Source: Epiperipatus broadwayi
Taxonomy: Eukaryota > Onychophora > Udeonychophora > Euonychophora > Peripatidae
Length of the DNA: 64,000 nucleotides
Assembly (NCBI GenBank): GCA_028023455.1
Contig: JAQFVV010000036.1
Location: 8,750,007-8,814,006 of the forward strand
Direction of reading: 5' to 3'
Positions within the stretch are counted from its first letter, which is position 1; every line of letters begins with the position of its first letter. Shown in pieces: positions 11,129 to 27,177 of this stretch. Below the pieces are notes generated by a model. That model made no database searches, was not told the origin of the DNA, and worked only from the letters and a program-made list of their open reading frames with translations. The position numbers and the translations under genes are program-made.

Positions 11129-14100
11129 ATGGTGTTATCAATCACAACAATCAATGTCAGAGGAATCAACTCTCCACATAGATTATTTGCCATAGCAAAT
11201 TGGATTAATCAATTCAATCCTCACTTACTGCTTTTTACGGAGACCAAATATTCGATCAATTCCACCTACAAACCTGACAAATACCTAAATAGATTTGGTT
11301 ACTGCAACTTTGCTTGTCAAACTTATCCGCTGCTGGAGTTGGATTTCTTATTCATAGAAACTCTCCTCTTTAATCATTTAAACTGCTTTTTCTAAACCCA
11401 CACATGAGCATAATAACCTTTCAAAACTCAGCCTATGTAATAAACATAATCACCTTGTACTTATATAACCAACCACTACTTATAAACTAGCTCATCAACA
11501 ATATAAACCTTATTTTAGCAACTAACTCACATCCCACAATACTAACTGGTGACTTTAACATGTCATATTCCGATTTCACTCGCAAATATTTACATCTTAT
11601 AAATACAAAACTCATGAGCGCAGATGGCTTCTTCTCAGCCAATGACATATCATTCTACACTCAAAAACATTCCACATTGATTGATCTCCTCTTCTACTCC
11701 CCTGATCTACATTACATAATAAAACCTTCATTATGTCCAGTTTCTTTTTCTGATCACATGACACTCAATATACAACTACAATTAGATCTACATCTCCAGT
11801 CCACTCTCTCATTTAACAACACTACTAGATTGTTACTTAAATCCAGTGCTCCAGAGGCAATAATCTCTGAAATATATATTTCAATAAAATTAATATTTTG
11901 TCACTCAACCCAACAGAGGCATGGTTCACATTTATAAATGTCATCTCTTCCACAATTAAGCATTACACCAATAGAAATCCATCTCCAACCTATCTAATGA
12001 AAAAATTAGACACTCTGCATTTAAAACTTAAAAGCACACCCAGCAACTCAAACTCAATTAGCTCAATTTTATTGCTAAAACAGGAATATAAACAGACCCA
12101 GATCACATTAGCAGAATATATTTCAATAAAAAAAGCCAAACTCTTTCTAAAAAACACACATAATTGGTCAAAAGGTTAAATTTTCTGGGCCCTTGGCTAC
12201 AGTTCTAAAAAGCTCACTCCATCCTCTATACTTTCAAACTCAAAAACCTTAACAGGGGAAAATATGACATTACAAATTTATAACCATTTCAAAGACAGAT
12301 TTTAGAAAACATTGCCACCTTGCTTGTTTCCATTCCACTTTGGCATCACAACAGACCATCATAACATATCCAGAAATGACATAGCTACAAAAATCCAAGC
12401 ACATCCAAATAACTCTCACCCCGGAGTACATGCCATCCCCAAATTTATACTTCATCATCTGAACTACTTCACAACAGCAATAATACTAAATATGATTACC
12501 TATCTCTCTAATCAGATCCACTCAATTGAGCAGCTCTACCCGGTATCGCTAATCCCCTTCCTCAAAAAGCCCATTCACCCTTCTCCACTAACTAACCTCA
12601 GACCAATATCCATGTCCCCTCTTATTATAAAAATTATTGAATCCATAGTCAAAGACAAAATTCAGCCTTTAATTCTCCCAAAAATTTCTACATATCAGTT
12701 TGCTAAAAAGGCAGCTCCATACTGGAAGCACTTGTCCTGTTTAAGACTACAATAGACGAAGTCAGACTAACCAAAAAAACTGGGCCAATGGTAATTCAGC
12801 TTGACATTGAAGCAGCATTTGATTCAATTCCAATTCTGAAGCTGCTGGAAGTAATCAGTAGCTATAACATTCCTATACCTCTAATGTACATACTAGTGAA
12901 CCTACTTCACAATAGAGATATTCACATTACACTCAATGGCAACATGTTTCCAAGCTTTTTACCCCACACCTCCATCCCACAGGGATCCCCTCTGAGTTCC
13001 CTGCTTTTCATCACCTATATCAATCCATTACTTGCTGAAATAGAGGAAAAGCTACCTGGAATATATATAAGAGACCTGAAACAACAAATAAACCATCTTT
13101 CCTACATGGATGACATAGTGGTGTTCCTGCCTTCTAAAAAGTCACTTCCTAAATTACAATCTATTCTTGAGAACTACACATTAACACATGCACTCAAATT
13201 TAACATGGAAAAACAACAATATGGAACATTTTCACTGGCCAGTCATTTGCATCTCTAACCAAAACCACACCACATAACTTTCTTGGAATTCCATTTCATC
13301 TCTCACTTAATGCCACAAGAAGCACAATACAGAATCAGTTACTGCCAGCTATAGAAAAAACAATTAATTCACTATCCAAAGCTTATCTGTCAATTCATAG
13401 CAAAATATCTCTAATCAACATGTGAATAGGCCCAAAAATTAATTATTATGCACCAGTCATAAAATTCACCAACAGTTTTAAAAAAAATCAACTCTTTATT
13501 TATGAAGCTAATCTGGAATAAGAAAGCTACCTCCATTAGTATCAAGAGCTTACAAAAACATACTAAATACAATGGAATATCATTGCACTCAATAACAACC
13601 TTCTACTACCAAAAAGCCCATAACACACTAGTAAAACTATCTACTAATTTTCCTATTTTCAAATCTTTCATTAAAATTCTACCCATTGACACCCCTTCAC
13701 CAATAAAAAATAAATTCATAAATCAACTTGCCAAAATTAATATTAAGTTCAACAAATTACAGGTTAAATCATTCACAAAAATTAATTACTGGGAAGCACA
13801 TTATTCTCTCAACAATGCAGACTTTCTCATAAATACAAGCAGTATACTCAATGTCACAAACAAAACACTTATATCAAAATTTAAGTTTTGGTACCTTGAG
13901 CCAAAATATCTGGACTTCATTATTAAAATCAACCTCAGTGCCCTACCAACCAATTCATTCATGGCAACCAAAATAAAATATGCCAACTTGACCTAACGTG
14001 CTCTCTATGTCATAGAGAGAATAAAACCATGAATCATTTCATTGACACCTGTCCCACCTTGCAAACTTATAGAGACTTAATCTCTACAATCACTCGCAAT

Positions 14101-14376
14101 TCAAAAACCACCCTTCAAACATTAATTGAAAACATTCCCCAAGGTTTTTTTACCACAATTAGAATAACAATTTTTCTCCTGTTCATGCTTTGGTTTCTCA
14201 GGTGTCATTTTGTTTTCAATCCCACCTCGTGCAAATACCAATCATTATTTATAGACAAATTAACCAAGATTAAAAATAGAGATAATCTAATAGCTCCCAT
14301 AGATATAGTTACATCCACTTGGAGCTTAATTAAATTCCCAGATACCACTAAAAATCACAAGGACAGCAATAATTAA
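11129..14376 (+). pseudogene. LINE ORF2 (endonuclease-reverse transcriptase), broken
   Basis: The start MVLSITTINVRGINSP is the typical N-terminus of the APE-type endonuclease. TGDFN and a later SFSDHM are endonuclease motifs. The RT region shows LRPISM, then QLDIEAAFDS, IPQGSPLSS and SYMDDIVVF (YMDD at 13103-13114). A C-terminal CSLCH..H....C knuckle lies near 13998-14052. The ORF would nick target DNA and copy the element RNA in place. At least six breaks in frame disrupt it. The ORF starts 45 bp after the end of ORF1. Confidence 0.8.
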
Positions 14377-14591
14377 TAACTCAAGAAAAATGAACTCATG
14401 TTTTCACCAGACAGCTTCAGAAATGTGCAAACTCCTGCCACATCAGGATTTTAGTATCTATTACTGAACATTATTCCTCATACAACTCTTAATGGAACTT
14501 CAACCATTTCAAGTCTACACATATACTGCCAATAATGATTGTAACATAATTGTAACATAATTTATACTAATAAAATAATTTTTAAAACTAG

Positions 14592-14845
<254 letters not shown>

Positions 14846-14865
14846 AGGCTGCAGCAAAAGTGGCT

Positions 14866-15115
14866 GCTGATAGATTGCATTTAATCCTGAGATCTAGATG
14901 CAGAGCTCTGAGATCCAAGGTTCTTCACTGATGAAATCCATAAGCTAAAAACTAGTTTGAGGATATTAGATGACTAGGCACTAGATAGGAATTTTAGGCA
15001 CAAACCTTCCTGCATCTATTGATTACTTTGGCTTGCAATAAGTGGTACTATTATATGGAGAGTTTTGTCTTTATGTAATCAGCTTGTGTAAGCATAAAGA
15101 ATGGTGATCATGTGA
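14866..15115 (+). repeat. Dispersed foldback-type repeat family, copy 2
   Basis: Shares extended similarity with 44549-44821 and, inverted, with 3963-4160. Its right end (GTAAGCATAAAGAATGG, then TGATCATGTGATG) is the inverse of the left end of copy 3, indicating long imperfect terminal inverted repeats in the full element. Confidence 0.6.
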
Positions 15116-16162
15116 TGTTTAGTGTTTTATAATGTATATTATTAATTACAAAGTTATTCATTCTGACAATAGATGGCTCTGTGAAATGATTCTTTAAAAA
15201 GAATAAAAATATAAATTTCATACTAATTTAAATTCCAAAATCTAATAACTATTCTATGCAGGATCAATTGATGCCCAAAATATATTTCTGATGACTCCTG
15301 TTATTGATGGCTGTAGATGATTTGGAAAGTCTCTATATAATACACCAAATAACAACTTTTAATAGGCTGCTTAATTAAAGTTGGCCATTGTTTTTAAATC
15401 TTTATATATGTTAAATAAGCACATTTATTTTATTTAAATGAGGTACTCTATTAATGATTTTGGTGTTGAAATGACACTTTGCTTGCTTAAAATGAGTTGA
15501 TATACTACTTACTTATTTAATTACATTAAGTTCAGTATAGATAATGTACTTGTATTTACTTATTTATTTATATATTATTTTTTATATATTTAGTATTTAT
15601 ATTCACGCCCTCATTTATAATGCATAACAAAAATTATTTCTCATGAACTGTTATACTTCTCGTTTAAAACCTTAAATTAAATGCTTCAACTAAATTGGTT
15701 TAAAATGTATTTTGAAATAATTATGCTTCCATATATATACGTTAAAATAAGATAGAAAACTGACTCTAACTGATACGAAATCTGCATTTTGAAAAAACAG
15801 GAATTAAAATATATCAGTATTTAACCGAATAACATTATTTTAATTTACACTAATAGTAGCAAGAATTCGTTTTAAAAAACAAGTCGCAAATATTACAGTA
15901 CAATATCAGATTGCAAAAAATGCTTGACAGCACTTAAATATAAGAATAACGTTTCCCCTGCGTCAAAAGAAATAAATGCCACAAAAAACGTGATTTATGG
16001 TCCATAGATTTTTAGCAGTAACAATAAAAAAATATGCTCATTTTAATTTCAGAAATACAATAATAAAATAACTAAAAACAAAAACAAGCAGGAAGAATTA
16101 AATTTCCATTTATATATATATATTCACTTATCATAAAAAAAAGAATTGTAATCAGAATTACT
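15116..16162. other. Non-coding AT-rich stretch
   Basis: No gene, RNA or clear repeat recognised. Composition is uniformly AT-rich with short poly-A and TA runs. Confidence 0.5.
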
Positions 16163-16792
16163 TATAATCATCATCATTATCAACCATTATCAATCCATTG
16201 CAGGATGAAGGTCTCTCCAAGTTTAATCCATCTTCTCCGATCTTTAGCTTCTCTTCTCCACAACATCTCGCACACTTTCTTATTTCATCCATCCATCTCA
16301 CATGTGGTCTCTTTCTGGGACTTTACAATCTCTTGGAATCCAGTTTAAAATTTCAATTGTCCATCTATTATCATCTCTTCTAGCAATATGTCCAGCCCAA
16401 CTCCACTTCAATCTTTTAATTTTTTCAATGAGGTCAGTAAAACCTGTTTGTTCTCTTACCTATACATTGTGTTTTCGATCTTTTCTTGTTACTCCCAACA
16501 TACACATCTCCATACTTCTTTGAGTGGTCTGAAGTCTCTGTATTGCTCTTCTATTGAGTGTCCAAGTCTCAGATCCATAAGTAAGAACTGATAAAACACA
16601 TTTGTTAAAAACCTTCCTTTTCAAACACATAGGCATATTTCCTTTTAGTATCAAGTTATGTCTATCAAAAGCACTCCAACCAAGTTTAATTCTATGATTA
16701 ATTTCCTCCATTATGTTTCCATCTGTATTAATAATCTGACCAAGGTATTTGTAACTGTTAAATTCTTCTAATTTATCATAATCAAAAATGCT
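16163..16792 (-). mobile_element. RTE-like LINE 3' fragment
   Basis: Read on the minus strand, 16460-16711 encodes INHRIKLGWSAF, LTYGSETWTLNRR and QTTQRSM, matching the better copies at 46410-47455 and 60990-63895. It runs to the conserved 3' end, with WIDNG-type coding and a short ATG/GAT-rich tail near 16163-16175. It is 5'-truncated and frame-shifted. RTE-clade LINEs commonly end in short tandem repeats, as here. Confidence 0.85.
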
Positions 16793-16898
16793 TTAATCAC
16801 TGAAGAAATAATACGCCATATAATACACCATATACACCTTAATTGACACTCTAGAATGCAGTTTAACATATGATTTATTTTATCATCTCTTGCCTACA

Positions 16899-16923
16899 GT
16901 TTCAACTGTCTAGCAGACATCAG
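16899..16923 (-). ncRNA. Hammerhead-like core in left terminal repeat
   Basis: The minus strand reads CUGAUGU, a hairpin (UGUCU with AGACA), then GUUGAAAC. The A9 position is changed and no good stem III or cleavage triplet was found, so activity is doubtful. Confidence 0.35.
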
Positions 16924-17523
16924 CAGAGTTACAACATTTAACCATATACAATTAATATCTATCTATACATATACCAATATATATACACAAATACAATATA
17001 TACATAAAGAATATATATACATACATATACAAATAAATAAATAAATAAATAAAAAAGTAAAAAAATTTGAAGTTATTTGGTTACAGGAGGAAGAGTGCTG
17101 AGTTTTGTAATAGGTAAAATTAGTTAAAAGTTAAAAAATTAAAAATTAAGAGCAAATAAAATTATAAGGATATTATGTTAATATTATTGTTTTTGATTAA
17201 TGTATAATACATAAGTAATTAAAATAGAAAAAATAAATTAGATTAAAGTGCAAATTTAAAATTTAAATGATTAGAATATGAAAAAATAAAAGTTAAAATA
17301 TAAAACAAAATTTTATATAAAAGGAATTAATTGAATATAAGTGTGGGATAAAAAGGTTTTAGATTTTAGAAATAATAAAGATCCATATTTAAGCTAATAG
17401 ATGAAGTGTTTTGTTGTTTTTTATTTTTATTTTATAATTATATGTATATTTGTATATGTATGTGGGGATATATTAGTATATGTATAGATAGGTATTTATT
17501 GTATATGTTTAAATGTTGTAGCT

Positions 17524-17551
17524 CTGATGATGACTGCTGGACAGTTGAAAC
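17524..17551 (+). ncRNA. Hammerhead-like core in right terminal repeat
   Basis: CUGAUGA is followed by a 5-bp hairpin (GACUG with CAGUU) and GAAAC, the classic core order. A matching stem III with an NUH triplet was not found nearby, so this may be a decayed ribozyme. Confidence 0.4.
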
Positions 17552-17639
17552 TGTAATGAAATAAAATAAATCACATGTTAAACTGCAGTGTAGAGTGTCA
17601 TTTAAGGTATATGATGTGTATTATATTATATATAATTCA

Positions 17640-20105
<2,466 letters not shown>

Positions 20106-20162
20106 ATATACTTATAGCTTCATGCTCTCAAGCCAAGATGCTTAAGACTGGCTTATATATAT

Positions 20163-20311
<149 letters not shown>

Positions 20312-20630
20312 TAGTTAATGGTCCAAATGTCGGTGGCTATAGGTGGAAAAACGTTAATCTAGATTTTATTTCCAAAAGATATTTCAAGTAACATTAACTA
20401 TCCTTTTCCTATTTTTGATTTCTATTTAAGATTGACTTTCATAAAAAGTCAAATCACATATAAAAAATTACATTTCCAAGTATGAGGCAAAAGGAAAAAA
20501 AATATTTACAACAATAATTAAAAATTTAAAACATATAATTAAAATTTCATAATTTTTTTAAATCGAATGGATTTAAAATTGATGAATTGATAAAAGTCCT
20601 TCATATATATGTATAGTTCATATCTTACAG

Positions 20631-20735
20631 AAGATTCTGTTTAAACGAAGTACAGGCTGTTTATTGGCATCTATTCGTTGTGCACTCAGAACAGTTCTAT
20701 CTTGGCCCTCAGTCGGTCTTTCCACAGATCAACCA
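20631..20735 (+). CDS. Candidate internal exon of an unknown gene
   Basis: A 105-bp segment, clearly richer in G and C than its surroundings, follows an acceptor ending ATCTTACAG and precedes the donor GTAAGC. It is open in two frames. Frame 0 gives ILFKRSTGCLLAS and later VLSWPSVGLSTDQP. In frame 0 it joins cleanly to the candidate exon at 22465. I do not recognise the protein. It cannot be spliced in frame to the exon at 3165, so it would belong to a different, nested or interleaved gene. The upstream exon was not found. Confidence 0.4.
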
Positions 20736-22464
20736 GTAAGCATTTCATATATAACAAAAGATGTTTTTTCAGCATTTCAAGAATAGACAAAGGAAATTCT
20801 CATGTTTTCATGGCAAGGGAAAACAATGATCCACATATGACATTATCAATTTAGCAAGAAAATAACATGCATGGTGGTTAATTATAAACGATTTTTTAAA
20901 TTTACTATATTTTGCATTGTATAGGTTTCATACACGATTGAAGATTATTTCAAAATTATATTTTGAATACTGGTGATTTTTAATATTATTTAATTTGTGT
21001 TCAACTAGAATGATTATGATTATTTGATTTAAAATACATTTAAAGTGAGTTTCTTACTTTATTAATTCAGGTCAAATCCTTTATTCTTTTTTACTTTAAA
21101 TATTTCTTTGACTTCTAATGGTTTTATATGAAAATTTATATGTACAAAAATAGCAATTTTCTGAAACAACATATCTGTTTTCTCTTGTATACTCAAAACA
21201 TTTTTTCCTTTTTTTTTGACCTTTTCTTTTTTTGTAGTGCATAAATAATTCACGAAGAGCATGCAAGTACAATACAATTATGTAATTATGTAATACAAAC
21301 ATGCAAGTTATAAAAGGTTTATATTTTTTTTATCTCATGTAATTCCCATTGTATAGCGTATTAAAATTTTCATGTTTTATAACCATATTTGCTTATTATT
21401 ATGCATATTATATTATCGACAATCAATTTAAAAGTGATGTAATAAATTATCATTTTGTTTTTATGCTTGTTGCATAGCAACTACTTTGACCTCTGTTCAT
21501 TTTCAAAGTTAATAACTCAGTTCTTGCCATTATATCGTTTAGATGCGTGATGCATAAGACAATAGAGACAAATTTATTATAGGCTGAAATATATTGTGAG
21601 GGTAGATTAAAACCACACCCTCACCAATCTTTAGCCACCCAAAACATTACAGTATATTTTAAAATAAAATGTTCATCTTAAGGAACAGTTAGTTTTGAGA
21701 ACAGATTGTCTTCAATATGTGGAGAAGTAAATACAAATAGTCTTTTAAACATAATTTTATTTTTTAAAAGGCTTTTTTACACAGCTTAAAATTTAATCAT
21801 GTGTAGACAAGTCACACATATAAACTTATATGAAGTTAATTAAAACTCCATTATGGAATAAACACTAAAAAATTATATATATATATATGTCAACTGTCGA
21901 TGATATAAATGATGACAGCTTAAATGTAGTTCCAATCAAAGGTCAGATGCAATACCAAGCAACGCAAGTGAGAATGAAGTGATAACACATGACTTAAATA
22001 TTTGTTATTTAGATTGCTATGGAAATAATGCTCCATTAACAAAAAAAAACAAGAATTTTTGCACACGGTCAGAATGAAAATATTATTCAGAGTTTTTAAG
22101 AATTAGAAAATAAACTTAATTCTAAATTATAAGAAATAAAATTAGACACTTTATTAATTTTATACTGCAAGCAAAAAAACATAAGTACCTGTGAGAACTT
22201 AAACAAAACTAATTCAAAATTCATCAAGAAAAGAGAAAAGTTAGAATAGTGTGTTTGCTTTGAATGAGAATTTGAAAAATAAATATACCCGTCGTCAGCA
22301 CGATCAACATATCAGGATAGATGTTTTCTTTTTAGCAAGATAAGGAAAGTATTTCATCGGAATGCACACTGTAATCGAAGTCAAATTTTATATGTGTGAA
22401 AAAAGCAGAATGAAGTCTCGCTAGAATGACTGATTGCCACATGGTGGCAGCAGTGACATTATAG
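20736..22464. other. Non-coding stretch between candidate exons
   Basis: No gene recognised. Minus-strand open frames at 21062-21302 are Lys- and Tyr-rich and overlap each other in two frames, as expected of chance AT-rich sequence. Confidence 0.4.
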
Positions 22465-22659
22465 CCATGGAGATCTGATAATTGGATGCCTGTATTGGAA
22501 GCATCTGATCCTTATTTCATACCGCATGAAATATTTATGCAAAGGAGTGAAAGAAAATATAGAAATCGAGGCCAGCAAAGCAGAATTAATTGGGATGACT
22601 CACATAACAGCAGTGATGAATCTCTTATACTTGTGGAGAAGAAAATGGATCAATTATAA
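22465..22659 (+). CDS. Candidate terminal exon of an unknown gene
   Basis: Immediately after TTATAG the frame opens for 64 codons to a TAA. It reads PWRSDNWMPVLEASDPYF at the start and NSSDESLILVEKKMDQL at the end, with ordinary protein composition (Trp, Pro, Asp) unlike chance translations nearby. It is in phase with 20631-20735. The acceptor is weak: the preceding 40 bases are not pyrimidine-rich, which lowers confidence. A hydrophilic acidic C-terminal tail is the only structural feature seen. Family unknown; a fragment of an unrecognised retrocopy is possible. Confidence 0.4.
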   Translation, partial: PWRSDNWMPVLEASDPYFIPHEIFMQRSERKYRNRGQQSRINWDDSHNSSDESLILVEKKMDQL

Positions 22660-23513
<854 letters not shown>

Positions 23514-23817
23514 GCTTAAAGATATCTATGATATGAGTATCTATCATTGGAATCATGGGGTTGGTAACTTTAAATATCTCTTTTGAATTGCTAATAATAT
23601 AGATTCTCATTAATGATACCTAAATCGTGAACACATTTGATTTCCTTTTAAATGTCTATTTTGTAAAAATCGTTAACATTTTTTTATATATTATTCCAAG
23701 CTTTTTATTAATGTTATACACTATTTTATTTTGTAAATAAACGTTATGATATTAGTTAGAGTGACAGAACCTTCTAGTTTATTGACCCAACCTTTGTATT
23801 TATACACAAACCTATAC

Positions 23818-23898
<81 letters not shown>
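23818..23898. repeat. (CA)n(TA)n compound microsatellite
   Basis: Twelve CA units are followed by about 28 TA units without interruption. Confidence 0.98.
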
Positions 23899-23903
<5 letters not shown>

Positions 23904-24429
23904 TACTTTACTCTTAATAATTTTGATTTACGAAAATGGTTTGATAAGAGTTATTTGGCTGTAGCAACTGAAATGTTTCTTGTTAAGAGAATTGAATGTG
24001 AACTATCCCTGAGTTCGATTTCTCAGGCAACCGTTCTGAAAGAGAGCAATGAGGCATAGATGAACTGATCTAAATTGCACCTAGATTTGGTATGGGAGTC
24101 TTAAACTAGCCTATTGAAGATGGGTGTGATAATGGATCAAGTACTTCATCACATTGTCTCTAGCATACTACATAAAGACCTCAATCTGACTGTAGTTAGA
24201 TGTAATTTTCTCTTTCTGCATGGCCAACCAGACCAAGACATCTGGCATAGCCAATAATTAGACATAGAAGAATAAGTTAACAATCACACATTGCCTTAGT
24301 ATGAGTTCATTGACTTATTATGATCAGGCCAATCCATTATTGGACTTAAATTATATATATCTAGTCATAACCATCCATCCTGTTACAATACATATTTGTA
24401 TTAATTTTTTTATATTTAATTTTGTGCAT
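23899..24429. other. Non-coding stretch, possible decayed SINE
   Basis: No gene. GAGTTCGATTTCTC near 24010 resembles a pol III B box, but I could not find a convincing A box or a second copy. Confidence 0.25.
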
Positions 24430-27177
24430 TTTCATTAATAAGGATTTTTTTAATTATTTATATAACCTATACCAATCTTAAGTAATAATTAATCCAAATG
24501 ACATCCCTACACTAAATACTGATAAGGAAACAATTGACTTCTCTTAACAATACAAAGAATCAAATCACAGTGTTTCAAGTGTAAGTAAAGAGGGCTCATT
24601 GTAAGTATGGGTCCAAAAATTAAGGCCCACATTATGAAATAAGAGCCACATCAACACATCAGTGTGGAAAAAAAGATACAAAAATGATATTCAACATTCA
24701 GTTGGAAAAAAGTCAATCACTTGTATAATTGTTGTTAATTCAGATAGTTATACATAAAATATATTAATAGATAATAGTATTCAAAGACCAGGACAATTAT
24801 CAGATCAAAACATTTTCTTATCACAAAAAGTAATAAGCAAAATAAGTAAAATTCTTACAGAAACTATTGTAATAAACAAGACTAAAAAGGTATTATAGAA
24901 TCAACAATACCTTGTCCATCACATTCAGACATGGATATAAATGTACTGAATAACAAACACTTAGCAGGGCATCCACCTTGAAAAAAATGGGAAAGAAAAA
25001 ATGAATTGAAAACCACAGGATTAAGTGAAGAGATTATACCAGAGACTCTTGACCATGTTAAAAAATTATAAAGTCAAATAAAAACTTGCCAAATTCTGAT
25101 GCAGTTGATACCTCAAATGAGCCAGTCAGTATAACTGAAAAAAGTGAGTCAGGTCAAAATGTTAATAACTCGTAGTAAATCTGTAGAATTGTCACATGAT
25201 GGTTTAATGTCTTTGGATAGAACTAAACAGTTAACATAATTGTATTTCTTGTATTATTTATGTGTATATACTAAATAAGACAATGTTAATAAAAATAGGG
25301 TCTATCAATGTCAGAAGATTAAACTCTGTAGAAAAAGCTATCAACGCAAAAAATGGCTTTCAGAAACTAAGATATTAAACAAATCACAAACAGATCTATC
25401 AATAATTTTATGATAATCAAGGTTATTCATTATTCTCCAGAACAGCATTCTCACCTTTAACTGGAACAGGAATTGTGATAAACAAAACCTGTCCATTCAG
25501 CTCATTTAAAATCATGTATATTGATGCACACATGCTAATTGTTACACAATACCACACAAGAATAACACTGAACACAGCATATATGTGCATTTCTTCAGGT
25601 GGAATAATAAATAATAGACTATTATATGCATTAAATTCAAAATGTGCATCCTCGATATATGTTATAATTCTAATAGGAGACTTCAACAATCGTACAATAA
25701 ATTTATAAAAAAAAATGGTTTCATCTGGTGGAATTCCATCCCAGGTCTGAAGAAGGATTTATTCCACAAAACTCTGTCCTCTTCAACAATGGCAGATACT
25801 CATCTTTAATTGATCTTACTTTTTATTCACCAGCATTACATCTTATGATCAGCATATCACTCAAAAACTCATCTTTTTTATACTGCTCTGATGGTCTGTT
25901 TTAAAAATGAATTCTCATATAGACCGATGAGCACAACAGGTAAAATTAATAGAATATTTTTCCCAGGGAATATATATATATATAATTTGTGACTTGGAAA
26001 GGTTCCTATTCAAACATGGATTGCATTTGTGAACATAATCTCATATACAATGAGTACAATGACCAGAAATCAACTACTCACATCAAAGGTTTTAGCACTT
26101 GCAGATGAATTGCCCAATAAAATTACACTTAGTTTTACCATAGCAGAGGGATTTACAAATGTAATAGCTCTGAAGAAAGCATATTGGTCAGCTTGTGCCT
26201 CGCTCAGAAATACCTGGTAATAATAAAGATAAAAAATATATCTGAAGAAATTACATTCATTGGGCACTGGAGCAAACTCCATTAAATAGCATTTTGATAG
26301 TAATCAAAATAAAAGGGCAAATCATTGCCGGTGACAACATGCTACAGCCTCTTAATTCATATTACAAAAATAACTTGCAAAAAGAAAAACTATTTAATTC
26401 TTCACAAAAATTCTGTGACTACCAGAAGTCAATATAACTTTTGTACCAAGAGAGTTTGAAGGAAAACTTGCTTCAGTGCCAAACACATATCATCCAGGGA
26501 TGCATCACATACCATGTTTTGTATACAAACATTTAAGTCAATTCACAGCAAAATACTGGGCAAATTTAGCCAACTTTCTAACAAAGGTAATTTATCACAA
26601 ACATGGGCTTTATCCCATCTCACTGCTTCCATTTGTTAAAGAAAAAGAAAAATAGAAAAATATAACTACATTCCAAAATCTCAGACTGATATCAATGAGT
26701 CCACTTGGGATGAAGAATTAGTGATTAAATATAGAATCGAATCTTATATTTTGCCATTGCTGTTAAAAACCTTGTTTGCAAAGAAAGGTTCATCAACTGG
26801 GCAGGCATCATTACTATATAAGATAGTAATCAATACAGTTAGAAACAATGACAAATATGGATCAATTGTAGTTCAGCTGAATATTAAATCAGCATTTGGT
26901 ATGATGCCAATTGATATTTTAATTAACATTAGCAGATAAATTAGCATACAGGGCACTAATCTACTTGATTATGGATCATCTTCTAAAAAATTCAGATAAC
27001 TCTTAGTGGAAAGTACTCATCATCATTCATTTCATTTAACTCAATTCCACAAAGTTCACTGTTGAATGCTCTTTTATTTACATTTTATATTGATTTTCTC
27101 TTTAAAGCAATTGAAAATGAGCTAACTGGGCTATTTATACCTGGAATGAAGGCAAATGTTTCACAAATTGCTTATAT

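Larger units (their letters stand above)
8775..14590 (+). mobile_element. Tx1/L1-type non-LTR retrotransposon, near full length, inactivated, between (AGT)n tracts
   Basis: The element has a short 5' leader, an ORF1 with CCHC zinc knuckles, an ORF2 with apurinic-type endonuclease, reverse transcriptase with YMDD at 13103-13114, and a C-terminal CCHC near 13998-14052. An AATAAA-containing 3' end follows. Both ORFs carry several stops and frameshifts, so the copy is dead. Its 5' and 3' ends abut (AGT)n tracts of the same orientation. Some Tx1-clade elements are known to insert into specific microsatellites, which would explain this. Placement in the Tx1/L1 group is by motif style, not a tree. 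Confidence 0.8.
16806..17625. repeat. Inverted pair of Penelope-like terminal repeats
   Basis: The sequence at 17440-17625 recurs inverted at 16806-16985. Shared blocks include TTAAATGTTGTA, CAGTTGAAACTGTA, ATAAAATAAATCA and GAGTGTCA. Each arm carries a hammerhead-like core. Coding sequence of a Penelope-like RT begins just to the right. Terminal repeats in inverted arrangement are common among such elements. The roughly 450 bp between the arms is AT-rich and non-coding. Confidence 0.65.

Noticed and set aside
23990-24030. B-box-like GAGTTCGATTTCTC
   Set aside because: No matching A box at the right distance and no repeat copy found.
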